A stretch of 64,000 nucleotides of DNA from assembly GCA_004802725.1 (NCBI GenBank), contig SGPM01000023.1, positions 62,001 to 126,000 of the forward strand, given 5' to 3'. The position numbers and the translations under genes were made by a program. Under the pieces are notes generated by a model. That model was not told the DNA's origin and did no database searches. It saw nothing but the letters and a program-made list of their open reading frames with translations. Below are positions 48,140 to 59,365 of the stretch, piece after piece. Positions within the stretch are counted from its first letter, which is position 1. Each line of letters opens with the position of its first letter. The stretch is from Antrodiella citrinella (lineage: Eukaryota; Basidiomycota; Agaricomycetes; Polyporales; Steccherinaceae).

Positions 48140-48414
48140 TTTCCTGGATTATTATGTCGTTCAAACATGTTTGTTATCACTATTTCCATTTTCCTTTCGT
48201 TATAAATCTTTCTTTCTGTCATGCAACGTAACGAGTGTGTGTGTGAGGGAGATCAACTCCAAGTGAGCGAATGATTAGTAAATCCAGCAGCTACATGATT
48301 CATTAATACAGCTAAGTATCGGAGATGAGGAAACCAGAACGATTATGTCTACACTGACGAACGATATGAATGAGGGAAATGTCCAATGGTATATGAGATA
48401 ATGAGGGAATGTGC
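48140..48414. other. Convergent 3' region of clathrin and RHO3
   Basis: Holds both 3' UTRs; no gene seen. Confidence 0.5.
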
Positions 48415-49572
48415 TCAGGCAATAACGCAACCCCGTCCGCCGTAACTACCAGAACCTTTCGCTCGAGTACTCAACGAAACTCGAGCAGATTCATGGAAGA
48501 CTTCGGTGACGCCACGATTGTGCTTTGAGCTGCATTCTACATGGGACCCTAATGAGTGCACGTTCAGGGACCGAGCTCTGTTGTACGTACCTAGATATCG
48601 AGAAGCTCGTATTCGCCTCGCGACTGCCAGACCCTCCTCGTACTGTACCGGATGAAACCCGTTTCGCGCCAATCGGTCTTGTACCGCGCGATCATCGCGA
48701 AGGTCACATTTCAGTGCTGAAGGACGTGAGTTATTAGCAGAAGAAGCGGCGTGAGCCTTGAACAATAAACGGGCATTACCAACTAGAACAAGCTGAATTT
48801 CACTAGGATATCAGTGAGATACACCGGTGAAGAAGGGATGTGGACGCACCTTTACTCCTGGGCAATATTCAAGAATCTCGTCTATCCACTACACGGTGCA
48901 GAATTAGGGAAATGAATGTAGTCTGGAGGGATTGTCCAAGCATACCTTCGACTCAACGTTCTCTAGTGAGGTTGGATTGTCCACCTGCTAAGATTAGACG
49001 GGGCGATCGGAAAGGCTGTGCATAACTCACTGAGAAACATATCATAATGACATGGGTCTCTGCATAACTCAGAGACCTCAGTCGGTCAAACTCTTCCTGC
49101 CCTGAAGGATTGTGAGCAAGAGGGATGACTGGAAATGGATATAGAGAAACGCACCAGCAGTGTCCCATAAACTCAGTTCCACCAGTTGGTCGTCAATGTA
49201 TAGGTCGTGCACGTAGTTTTCGAATACAGTCGGTTCACTATCATAACATTCCAAGATGAGTGACGTCTGATGAAGGAACGAGAGACTGTACGACCGTACT
49301 AGACTTGTGTGAAGAAACCTCTTGTGAACACGTTCAGAAGGGATGTCTTTCCTAGCAAGGCCACCGGCGCGTGTGAGCAAATGCTGAATTCTAGAGATGT
49401 GCTGACGTACCACAAGCACCGTCACCGCATACGACAACCTTCCTTTGGATCTGCATAAATGAAGAACGTTCTTGGTTGGAAAACTTAGGATATGAGTCTG
49501 CAGAAACGAGTGGCCTACCGGTCGACTCCTTCCGAACGTGGATGAGACTGGTGTGGTCCCGCATGCCGGCAT
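48415..49572 (-). CDS. RHO3: Rho3-type small GTPase
   Basis: Controls actin polarity and exocytosis. Nine or so short introns. Start MPACGTTPVSSTFGRSRP at 49572, then QRKVVVCGDGACGKTSLLNV (P-loop, split by an intron), the Rho effector loop VYEPTVFENYVHD, switch II LWDTAGQEEFDRLRS, LVLVALKCDL (in place of the NKxD base motif, TKCDL in most Rho proteins) and ECSSKHNRGVTEVF. The end is GGRGCVIA, a CaaX box with Ala at the last place, which favours farnesylation. The cysteine near the N-terminus (MPAC) resembles Rho3 proteins, which may be palmitoylated there. The fit to Rho3 is better than to Rho1 or Cdc42 because of the FENYVHD and SLSYAETHVIMICFSV stretches. An insert RLARNGFHPVQYEEGLAVAR is typical of the group. 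Confidence 0.9.
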
Positions 49573-49932
49573 GAGCTGCAGTCAAGAGCCAGGGATGTAT
49601 CGGGGATTGAAGTGCGGTCAATGATATGGCGAACAATGTAGGTACCCTGACCACAGATTGGTGTATATGGAGACCTGAGGTCGCTGGGATGGTGAGACGT
49701 GACAGTTGTGGGTAGGATTGTACTTTCCTTTTCGGGCGCTGGATATCATCAACATTCCTTTATACGGGGGAACAGCTCGAATAATTTCAGATAAATAGAC
49801 ATACGAGTGGCTACAAAGAACAGAATGATACAGTTGGCGAACTACAGTACTTACTTACACAGAGAACAAGTATGCTGTCCATCTAATATGCCCCAATACG
49901 ACATGACAGAATTCCAAAAGCTACATCCTGCG
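49573..49932. other. Intergenic, RHO3 promoter and regulator 3' end
   Basis: No gene seen in this stretch. Confidence 0.45.
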
Positions 49933-52900
49933 TCACGTTCCAATTTGCGCGACGAAGTCTTGCCACGCGCTCTGCATACTAGCTTCCGGAGAATACGACC
50001 GCGACTCGTGCCCGTCGGTGGGTATGGTCGCGAAGTTTTCGAGTCCGACGTTTCCGTAGTCGAAGACTGGGAAGTATTGCGGGAGCGACTGTTGTTGCAG
50101 CACCTCCAGAGGAGACATTTGTACAGGCTGATACTGCAATGATCCGCCAACGAAATCCGGGGAGCTTGGCGAGACGGGCGAATGTGGCATCACTTCATGG
50201 TACCCTCCCGGCATTTGCAGCTGTGGAGGAGCGTCTTGCACCATTGCGTTCGCATGCACAGCTTGTGGCGGCACGAACGTCCGGAGGTACTCAAGCACGT
50301 AAGGATGCACCTGCTGGTCCTCATTGCGGCTGAGAGGAAGAGGCACAATAGGATTCAATGACGTAGGAGACCGATCTGAAATCTGCGGAGACGCAGTCTT
50401 GTCCTTCTGAGCAACAAGGCGGGTACGACCGCCGAGAATTGACAACTCGTCCTGATCATCTGCCGGAGTAGACGGCTCAGACATTGAGGTACGGGATGGA
50501 GACGGGATCGGCATGTTGTTGCGATGAGCGGCCAAGCACAAATGAGCTCGCTCACGCAGTTTGAGCATGATGTCCTATGACGATTGAAAGAATTTATGAA
50601 CGGACAGGACGTGCGATACAATGCACAGCTACTTACCAACACGTTTTCCGCATGAAAGAAGTGTGCGGTCTTGGAGAATAAGTCGCACGCGGAATCGAGC
50701 TGAACTAACGCTGAGGGGGCTAGACTCATAGACGGACACCGCGTGACAATGGATCCTAGGATAATCTAAACGCCATCGCATCCTGTTAAGGAATGTGCAA
50801 TGAATGGAATTGAAGTATTACTCACAGAACACGAAAAGAGATGGGTCCACAGGAACCACATCCTCTCTGTGAGCTCCTTCAATTGAGAGTGGATATTCCG
50901 GACCAACGCTACTAGAGATCCGGCACTTCGGTATGCAGCAATGAAGGAACTGCCGTATGGACTTCCCAGAGGATCCTTGGGGTGATCACTTATGGCACGG
51001 GCGTAAAAGCCTCGATGCATGTACAGTAAATCTTGCAACAGACCAGTCAGCACCCCTGCGATGACGCAACCCAATGAGTGCGATGAGACCCACTTGATTC
51101 CCTGACTGCGAGAACCACATGGCGCTGCAGAATCAACGGAATGCTCTCGTAGGATGCTCCGCTACGCGACTCCGTGCTGCCGAACCCAGCTATTTGAAGA
51201 AGCTGTGGAACAGGGAACGCGCGCAGTTTGCGGTCGAGTTGAAGCACCGTGCTGTACGTGGGTGTCTTGGCCCCAAACGCTTGATCGTACACGGTGTTCA
51301 TACACTCGCTTGTGAAGCGATGTTTCCACCAGTGGACTGCGAGTGCATTTAGTCAAAACTGAAACATAGAGAATAAATGATATACTCACATGTGTCTTCG
51401 TTGCAAGGGTCTTCTATATGTGGCTTTTTGCAGTCGATGTGCGCGAGCGTAAACGAGGGCGGTCGTCCAAGGGTGTACGACTAGCAGGGGTCGGCTTCCA
51501 GACGGAACGTCAAGAATAATGAAATGAGACATACCTGCAAAAGATCATATGAATAAATTTCCCAAAATGCCTCGCGGCGTCGTTGAATCTCCCCGAAGTC
51601 GACGTTCCAACGACCCGCGTCACGATCTGGCATTGCCACCATGTTAATTTGAGCCGCGAAACAAAGAATGCGAGGACTCACGTAGACCCATCTAGATGAA
51701 GACATGATATCATTATCAGCAGCAGTTCCTTGTGCAAACCGAGTTGCCACTTACACTGACGCCGAGCTTTACTGCCAGACCCATGAATGCCCACCTCGAG
51801 CCAACCCCCGTCCCGTGTCGTTCTACAAGGAACAGATAGAATGCCATAAGGTACTGTGAGTCATATGAGATCAGCCATTTCCGTCACACGCGGATTTGAG
51901 CTCACCAAGGCTTGTACTGCATTGAGAGTGGGTTCCTCGAAGATGGGACTCTGGAAGAGAGCTGCTCGAGCAAGTTGATGGTATTTCTCTGCGTCGATGT
52001 TGTACGCAGGACGCTTAATGTCCATTAAGCTGCCGATTGCGAGGACCATGAACATGAGCGCAAGTTGGTGAGATAGTAGAGGATCGTCGGTGGGAGGCGG
52101 GGCATCCGGACTATAAAACTGATAAAATATGTGGTCGTTGAACTGAGCCACGGATATTGGGTTATACCTGTGAACCATGTTAGTATCGTGAGTTCATCGT
52201 ATTGCACTGGTACGCACATCCATGCAGCATGTGTATAATATATTTGACGTAATTCAGCGGCCTCGTCTGCTGGCGGAAGATACCAATATAGACTGCGAAG
52301 GCGGTCCATCTTGTCCAGCTCCGAATCGATGGTCGGAGGGATATTCGGTGCAATAGGGAAAAATCCTGCCAATGCAAGTACTTCTTGAGGCAAGACACGT
52401 CGAAGATTCGCGAGACGGTCGTCTCTATCTGCTTGCTTGGAACCTTCATTCTGATAGGGGAAGTTTCAATTTCAATGGAACCGAAGATCGGCATGGAAGA
52501 GTGAAGTACTGACTTGAAGATAATACTGGGTTGCGAACAGGGAAGTGAGATACACGCGCCAGTATTCGTTGCATGTGTACTCACCCAAGAACTGGTGGCT
52601 TGACCGTAGTAATTCGTCAAACCGGTGTCACTAATCTTCAACGACCCAAAGGAGTCGACAACATCAGCGGCTTGGCCGTCGGGACCATCGCCGTTGGTTG
52701 CCTGTAACCCTTCGCGCTGGATGGGTGCTTTGATGCGAAGGAGGTCCTCAGACAGCAAGGGGTGCGGGTCGGTGGAATTCATCGCGTGAGAGGAACGAAG
52801 ACCATCTTCGAGCTCTCTCACACGATTCGCGAGCTCCTGTATTTTCTCGTGAAGGTCCTGTGTAGACGCAAGGACAAACCTGTTCGATCTAAACGGGGCT

Positions 52901-53276
52901 CAGAGTGGGGAAGTTGGTGAGCGTTGATATCCGTGCTCACCGATTGCCCTTGCCTGTGGTTAGTGATCCTGTGGGTCGAGGTGTGAGCAGGAGCGTCGCA
53001 GTTGATAACCGACTGGGCTCACCATCGGGACAAATGGCCGCACACCCTCTCTTCACGCATGACCCGCACGGAATAGCACGATCGCAACGTAATTTGAGCC
53101 TTGTTATGCGGAAACAGTGAGCAGGAACGCTCGGATGAGCTGTGACCGGATCGGACATACCTTCTGCACTCCGCGCAGGAGAGCCGCGTTGCGCCTCGCT
53201 TTCGTTTCTTGATGGCATTGGGATCCAGAGACTGCTGGTCCGGTGGACGGTTGATACTGGCTTCCGGCGAGGACAT
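49933..53276 (-). CDS. Zn2Cys6 transcription factor, paralogue A
   Basis: Start MSSPEASINRPPDQQ at 53276. The finger reads CAECRRLKLRCDRAIPCGSC then VKRGCAAIC, giving C-X2-C-X6-C-X5-C-X2-C-X8-C. SLTTGKGNR and a coiled-coil dimer region (IQELANRVRELEDGL) follow, then the fungal-specific regulatory domain (PF04082 type) with RWAFMGLAVKLGVS, GLHRDAGRWN, then SYTLGRPPSFTLAHIDCKKP. The C-terminal part is Pro/Gln-rich and may activate transcription (PQLQMPGGYHEVMPHSP). A 10-nt exon (51682-51691) completes MGLHRD. Clear paralogue of the + strand gene that starts at 61196: shared GCAAICPDGSLTTGKGNR, LEDxL, SACxLF and the RGF(Y/F)A(R/K)AI block. Target genes unknown; nothing nearby suggests a pathway. 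Confidence 0.9.
51682..51691 (-). other. 10-nt micro-exon of regulator A
   Basis: ATGGGTCTAC (minus strand) sits between an intron ending CATCTAG and one starting GTGAGT. It encodes Met-Gly-Leu and the first base of His in GLHRDAGRW. Skipping shifts the frame. The same-size exon occurs at the same place in paralogue B. Confidence 0.85.
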
Positions 53277-54002
53277 GGGGGCGGGAGGAAGGGGATGGAG
53301 GGAGACAAGGAGGGCGCAGAGAGTTGTGGGGGCAGGCTATAACCCACTTTTGGATTCGGATAACGGGTCTGACAAGACACTGATGGGAACAGCGAGAAGA
53401 AGAAATTCAAACGCCTCTCTCCCAGCTGCTCAGCACTCATCATTTCTTGCCTTTCGGAATATATACGGGATGCGGCGAAATAAGTACTCGAGATCTCTGT
53501 GACATACGCATGTTGAAATGCAGCCCGACACCGTCCTCGAGCAGTCGATCGACGGTTTCAAGACAAAAGAGTCAGTCTCGAAACAACGGGCCAGGAATAT
53601 CACATTTGCCCAGTCTGGGGCCGTGCTGTGGGTACATGATCTCAATTACAGTATGCATCAGGGACATTTTGGCAACTCAACAACTAATATTCCTGCTTTA
53701 TTTGTTCGCAACAAACATTGTCCTATATACTCGCGCGCTCGATCTCCAAAACTTTTCTCTCCACCACCAACGCTCGACATCGCCGCTCTTCTCCTTCTAG
53801 CACCAGGTGAGTACATACTTTCGCATCCTTCTTTATGATGAGCCTTTTAGATGACGAGTCTGAAGTATGCTCCGTCGAAGTTCCTTCGTTTGGGCTTTTG
53901 TGACGATTCCATAAATTTATACCATTCATGCTTTTCTGAACCCTTCTCTGCTTCTTGTATCGTGGATCCATCGTACTAACCGCCTCCTTTCCAGAGCACG
54001 TA
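53277..54002. other. Divergent promoter region with TSR4 leader intron
   Basis: Promoters of regulator A (-) and TSR4 (+). A GTGAGT at about 53807 and a TTTCCAG before 53994 could bound an intron of roughly 190 bp in the TSR4 5' leader. ORFs from 53447 and 53518 have no features and are not called. Confidence 0.5.
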
Positions 54003-55572
54003 ATGCCCCTCAACGAGGATTGGTCGGATTCAGATGAGGAAGAGCTTCCCGACGCCGAGACGTCCGTACAATTGGGGCTTCCTGATGGGCCCATAGAACC
54101 GAGCGATGTGTTCGACGCAGCTGTATCTCGTATCGGCGGCCATCCTGTACGCGACATCTTTCGTCGGCGTGACATAGTTCCTGTATTGAATATACTTCGT
54201 TTTTGCCATCTCTTTGCACTAGGCGTTCTTGACGCAAGAACCTGCGCTTGATTGTGCACGATGCGGCAACTGTTCAAATCAGATGGAGCTGCTCGTACAG
54301 CTTTGGTGCCCATTAGAAGAGAGTCCGAACGATAGAGCGTTGTACGCTTGGGGTTGCGCGCGCAGTGAATGTCAGATGAAAGCAGGCAGGTTCGTGAGCT
54401 TGGCAACACTGATCGATGTTTGACTTGACCGATACATATAGCGTTCGTGTATGGAGGGGCCTGAAGCTAAACGAAAAATACGCTGCCAAGCTCGAAGCAA
54501 GACGTGCGCGACAGAAGCAGAAGGAGGAAGAGAAAGCGAAAGCTCTTGCAGCCGAACAAGCCCGTGCGGCGACGTCAAAAGTGAACCCATTCTCGGTGAG
54601 TATGCTCAACAGGATCAACGATGCGTAACTCAAGCACTCCTAGCTGAAGGCTTCCTCGAATGCACCAGTGAATTCTTTTGGTCTAGGAGCCCAAATATTC
54701 GGAGCTGCGCCTGCCTCTCCAGACAAGGCTGTGAACAACACACCAGACCCTGCGGGCTCCCGAAGCCCACAGTCCGATGACGAGGGTGAGAGCTCTGACG
54801 AGGATGGGGAGCTGCTCACAGCCATGGCATCCACCATACTGGAGGATTCGCCGTGGAAGTCAGCACCGGCATACTCTCCTCTCTATCTGTCGACGGCGGC
54901 AGAGTACCTGCCTCCTCCACCTAAATCGCGAACTTCGCCAGAAGAAGCGATCCTGGAGGAAGCTGCCGAAGGGAAAAACAAAGACGGTGGATGGAAAATG
55001 GAGGGATATGAGAACTCCATGGACTTGGATCACGTCTTTGAACGCTTTACCAAACGTGTAGGTTATCTGGGAGAGCAGTGCATCAGGTCAGTTCATCGTC
55101 ACTAAGTTTGCTCATAGCTGATAGTAATCTCTTTGACAGGTATGAATTGGGCGGCGTCCCCCTGCCATACGCCGGAGACAAAGTCTTTGACCAGCTGTTC
55201 CCTGTTCCATCGTCACCTTATATCGCTGTCACGAAAGGCGCTTTCACAGCTGGCAATGCAAAACGTACATACAGCCCAGCTTCCATTCCCCCTTGTCCCA
55301 TATGCAAGAGCAAACGGGTCTTTGAATGTCAACTCATGCCCAATTTGATCAACGTACTTGAGACAGGTGCGACCAACAAGACGGATGATGAACCACAGAC
55401 CGACGAGGAACGGCGAAAGGAGATCGAGCTGACTCTGAAGAAGGGCCTCCGGGGCATGCAGTGGGGTACATGTATGATCTTTTCCTGCGAACAAGATTGC
55501 TGTCTGGACGGGGCATCGAAGACAAAGCTGAGTTGGAGAGAAGAGGCGGTGCTTGTACAGTGGGATACGTAA
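54003..55572 (+). CDS. TSR4: PDCD2/Tsr4 ribosome-biogenesis chaperone
   Basis: Dedicated chaperone for ribosomal protein Rps2 in 40S maturation. Start MPLNEDWSDSDEEEL at 54003, a short acidic N-terminus, then the strand-rich N-terminal half with QLGLPDGPI and IGGHPAFL, and the Zn-binding LDCARCGNCSNQMELLVQL and GCARSECQ. A charged linker (ARRARQKQKEEEKAKA) and an acidic stretch (DDEGESSDEDGE) separate it from the PDCD2_C domain: YELGGVPLPYAGDKVF, PPCPICKSKRVFECQLMPNL and GLRGMQWGTCMIFSCEQDC near the end. Four or five short introns; the first begins just after GGHP. Stop at 55570-55572. Confidence 0.92.
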
Positions 55573-56127
55573 TGCATATGTGCCACTGTAGAATATAATT
55601 ATACTCGAGATGTACAGGAGCTATCTAGATGTTGTTGTGACCATCCCTCTGGTGAAAGAGAACCTTTAGACTTTAGACTCGGAACTCTCGATTGACGCAG
55701 CGGGAGTCCTTGCAGCTGAGAATGCGGTAGGATGAACGTGGGACGGCTATCACAAGGCGAGCTAAACGCCTTGTTTCCGACCCGTCCATCCTTTCCCTCT
55801 GCTTCCACCTCGACACCGCTGTCGCACAAAACACTCCCCTTTCATCGCCGCAGTGGTCGCGTATGAGCTGCTTCATCTGACAGCTCAACGCACCCACCGC
55901 TAGGTTCAACCCCGATTCAACCCGTACCGTGGTCTCAGCATCAGCAATATTTCGAGGAGGGTGATCATCCTCTGCATATGCCACTGCCAGATCCATGCTC
56001 GAACCTCCCATAATTTCAGTTCCCCTCGACCACTCGGGGGCGCCCCGAGTCTCCATGGTCGACCTCGTCCCAGTCTGCACCGCGCGAGCTCTCCGCGCCG
56101 CCTAGGTTTCCCCATACACGCGCACAG
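55573..56127. other. Intergenic holding unresolved 5' exon(s) of the next gene
   Basis: The open frame of the Smr gene runs upstream without an ATG to a stop near 56010, so its start codon must be on an upstream exon in this stretch. Candidate ATGs are at about 55733 and 56054; neither is convincing. Confidence 0.45.
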
Positions 56128-58861
56128 CTGTCCGCTATTGCTCGACAGTACAAACCTACTGACAGCAACTACGACGACGAATATGACGTGGACGAATCCT
56201 TTCCCGTAACTTCAGCTCTTGTCGCTAGAGTGGCCGCTCTATTGGATAGCGAGCACGAGGATGAGCTCAAATCCCTCCTGAGATCCTCGTTTGGCTCAGC
56301 CATCGACAATGACGAGGTGATATTCCTTCACTTGTGGTGTTGCATAGTATCTGATTTGACCTCCTGTTAGCTTTCGCAACATGTCTTGGATCTTATGCAC
56401 CGTCATCGTGACGATATGGACGGACTGCCCTTCCTATATCTGACACCGAATCGTCGGCCTATCTCTCGGCCCTCCTCTAGAGCTTCATCCCATTCTGTTC
56501 GCTATCGACCAGATACCCCCACTAATTCTGCACCCAGTTCTCCCCTCGCGATCTTACTACGGAGGCCACATACTCCCCTCACGTCACCGTTGGGCAATGT
56601 CCAAGCTTCGTCTTACATGACGGCGTTCAACGAGTCTCCGAGCTCCTCGCCGATCTTTACCCATGCTCAATTTACCGCCAGTCTTCCCGCCTCGCCGATG
56701 TCGTCCCCGCGCATTCTGAACGCCAAAGCGTCGGAGTTTAGACCGATCCCTCGCCCACTGTCGGCTGCATCGTCGAATCCGGCCTCTCTGGCCTCTCTTC
56801 GTGCTGACACTCCGTCCCCGGATATGTGGGCACACAACCCACAGCGTCCGACGTCGAAGCTGGCTATTGCGGCACCACTCTTACCAGACACATTGCTAAC
56901 CAACCGATCTTTGACGCCGAGCTCTTCCTTACGGTCGTCACTTAGACCAGACGAAGATGACGAGGAAGATCCTTTCGATCCTTTCAACCAGAAGGCCTTA
57001 CCACGCTCTTTCCATCCTCTTGGAAGTTCTGATGCGGACACACAGTGGTCCAATTCACCCATCTCGAACTCTTCGTTGTCCGCAGACGACCATCGCTTCC
57101 ATTACTCTGGCACGTCGGACTTCTCGCAGTCCCTTGGTACACAGTCCCAGACTCCCAGCACTGACAATGAGGTGGACTCTGAGGTCGCGGTCATGCTCAC
57201 AGACGGCATGACACCTTTCGATGTTCTCAGTTCCGTGTTTGGCGCCACTCTAGCGTCCTCAGAGCTGGAGGATGCGTTGGCTCAAAACGGATACGACTTC
57301 GAGCGGGCTATGAATTGGCTGGTCGATAGAGCGTCGGCGAATCAAGCTGCCAAACCTGCCATGAGGATGCAACCGATGGCCATGGGAAATCGCGTCATGA
57401 TGATTCCCAGAGATGGCGCCATGCGAGGTGGACGTGGCTTCAACAACTTCCCTGGAAACCGTGGGATGAGGTACACCAATGGTCGCCCTGTGTCCGGTGG
57501 CAATAGAGTTTGCAGATACTTTTTGGCTGGCGAGTGTCTTCGAGCAGATTGTCGATTCAGGTATGTTTAGTCTCTTGGCTTGTCGACTGGTTTCTCATTG
57601 CCTCTATTCCAGTCATGACTTGGAGCGTGCATTATGTCGTTTCTGGCTTCGAGGAACGTGTGCCAAAGGCGACGCTTGCGAGTTCCTCCACCATCTACCC
57701 AAGGACATTGACATCAGTCACCTCACTAGCGCCATGAATCGTGCGGACATCAATGGAGGAGCTGCGGATCGTGATGCACCGGTGGATGAGTTCCCTGCCC
57801 TGGGATACAATGCGCCGAATGGTACACATGGAAGGCGGGATAGTCATTCGGAGCCCATGCATGCGGACCCTAGTCGTACCCGTTTCGCAGCAGCGGTCAA
57901 GAGGCCAGCACCCTACGTACACACTCCCCAGTCGCCGCCGCCGGTCGGAGCCCGCGATCCAGCTGTGATCGCTGCACGTCGGGAAGCAATGGGTTCTTCT
58001 GCAGCCCCATTGCACCACAGCGTTGCCATCATCGCTCCCAAACCCTCACCGAGAGTCAAGCTGCGCCCCCCGACGTTGTTGCCTACACTGCCGACTGGCG
58101 ACGCTGTTAACAATCTATACATGACGTACCGGTCTCGGGCCTTACAACTTGGCGCTGCTCGCAACGCATGTCTTTCGCGCGCCGCTGATGCCTGGAGGCG
58201 AGGCGACGGCGCAGCTGCAAAACGATTCAGTCGGGAGGGACACGATCTGAATGCGAAGATGAGTGCCGAGATGAACGAGGCTGCAGGAAAGCTTGTACGA
58301 GAGCGCGCCAAGGTAGCCGAACAAGCAGTTCGCAACCGAGATTCCAGCTGGTCGGACGACTATGGCGACAGAGCAGCTCGCGGTAAAATATGCGGATCGG
58401 GGCTGGGCGTATGCTTAGGTATCGCCAGTCCATCAATCGCCGGGGAGGGACAAAAATCGACACCAGAAGAACGCACGGAAAGCATGTTGGATTTGCATGG
58501 ATTGCATTCCACCGAAGCCACCGAAGTCTTGGAAGAATTCTTACTTGCGGTATGTGTCGACTCACCTCTGATGACCATGCGCAGAAGCTTATTTGCGGTG
58601 ATTCGTTGTTAGCTGGAGCGTGAGCATTTTTATGGTATAGGTGTGTATCATGTTGTTCGTCGTAGTGATCTACATCTGACATGTGTGGTTTCAGCTTATC
58701 TTGTCGTCGGGGAAGAGAAACATACAGGCACACAGGATCCTGCACGTGGTGCTTCTCGGGCACGACTCGCAACCGGAGTCCGCGAGTGGTTGCACCACTG
58801 GGGTTACCCGTGGCTGGAGCGCGACGGCGTGATCTGCGTCGATCCTCTGACCCACGTATGA
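56128..58861 (+). CDS. CUE-like, CCCH zinc-finger, DUF1771 and Smr-domain protein (start unresolved)
   Basis: Likely RNA-binding or RNA-cleaving quality-control factor. Order: LSAIARQYKPTDSNYDDEYD, a helical N-terminal part, a Ser/Pro-rich region, a CUE/UBA-like helix set (TPFDVLSSVFGATL; LEDALAQNGYDFERAMNWLV), Gly/Arg-rich RGGRGFNNFPGNRG, two CCCH fingers (CRYFLAGECLRADCRFSH, C-X7-C-X4-C-X3-H; then C-X7-C-X5-C-X3-H in CRFWLRGTCAKGDACEFLH), DUF1771 (YRSRALQLGAARNACLSRAA; AAKRFSREGHDLNAKM) and a C-terminal Smr domain (LDLHGLHSTEATEVLEEFLL; LVVGEEKHTG). Two introns split the Smr domain (the Tyr-Ala joint is EHFYAYLVV). Stop at 58859-58861. The 5' coordinate given is the first codon I can place, after an AG at 56127. 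Related to the DUF1771-Smr protein group (yeast Ypl199c, animal N4BP2), but with CCCH fingers added. Confidence 0.82.
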
Positions 58862-59365
58862 TAGAGACGCGTGCGTAGACGAAGAAACAGAAATGTGGAA
58901 AGGAACGGTATCTTGGCAACTGCTTTGGACGGATGGAGGAGTTTGTTTTCGAATTCACGGAAGGAATTGTAGACCTATGTGTATCATCAATACTTTTGTA
59001 TGCTATGAGGGCTGCACACGCTCGAGAGAGCATGAGCATGCGGCCCTCGTCTCTCTGTTTAATGGAATTATGAACTGTGATTACCTTTTCCGGACGCGAC
59101 TGGTTGCCATCCATCAATCCTGCTTTAAAGGCTCTTCACCATTCTCTTCAAACACTCTCGTCCTACTCCCGCAACGGTCCTGGTGAACGTTCAACACGAC
59201 GTCGACAGCAGTACATCCCCTCTGTGCCCTTGCATCGCGGCGCTTCCGAGGACGTTGCACAGTTAACCGGGCAGTGCCACCAAGCCAGGCAGCTTACCCC
59301 GTTTCAGCACCGCTACCTCACGCTCCTATAACTAGTCCACACCCTACACCTTCTACTTCTCCATC
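58862..59365. other. Intergenic between two plus-strand genes
   Basis: No gene seen. Pyrimidine-rich sequence (CACCTTCTACTTCTCCATC) lies just before the next start. Confidence 0.45.

Noticed and set aside
53518..53838. 106-codon ORF upstream of TSR4
   Set aside because: Runs into what looks like the TSR4 leader intron; no domain.
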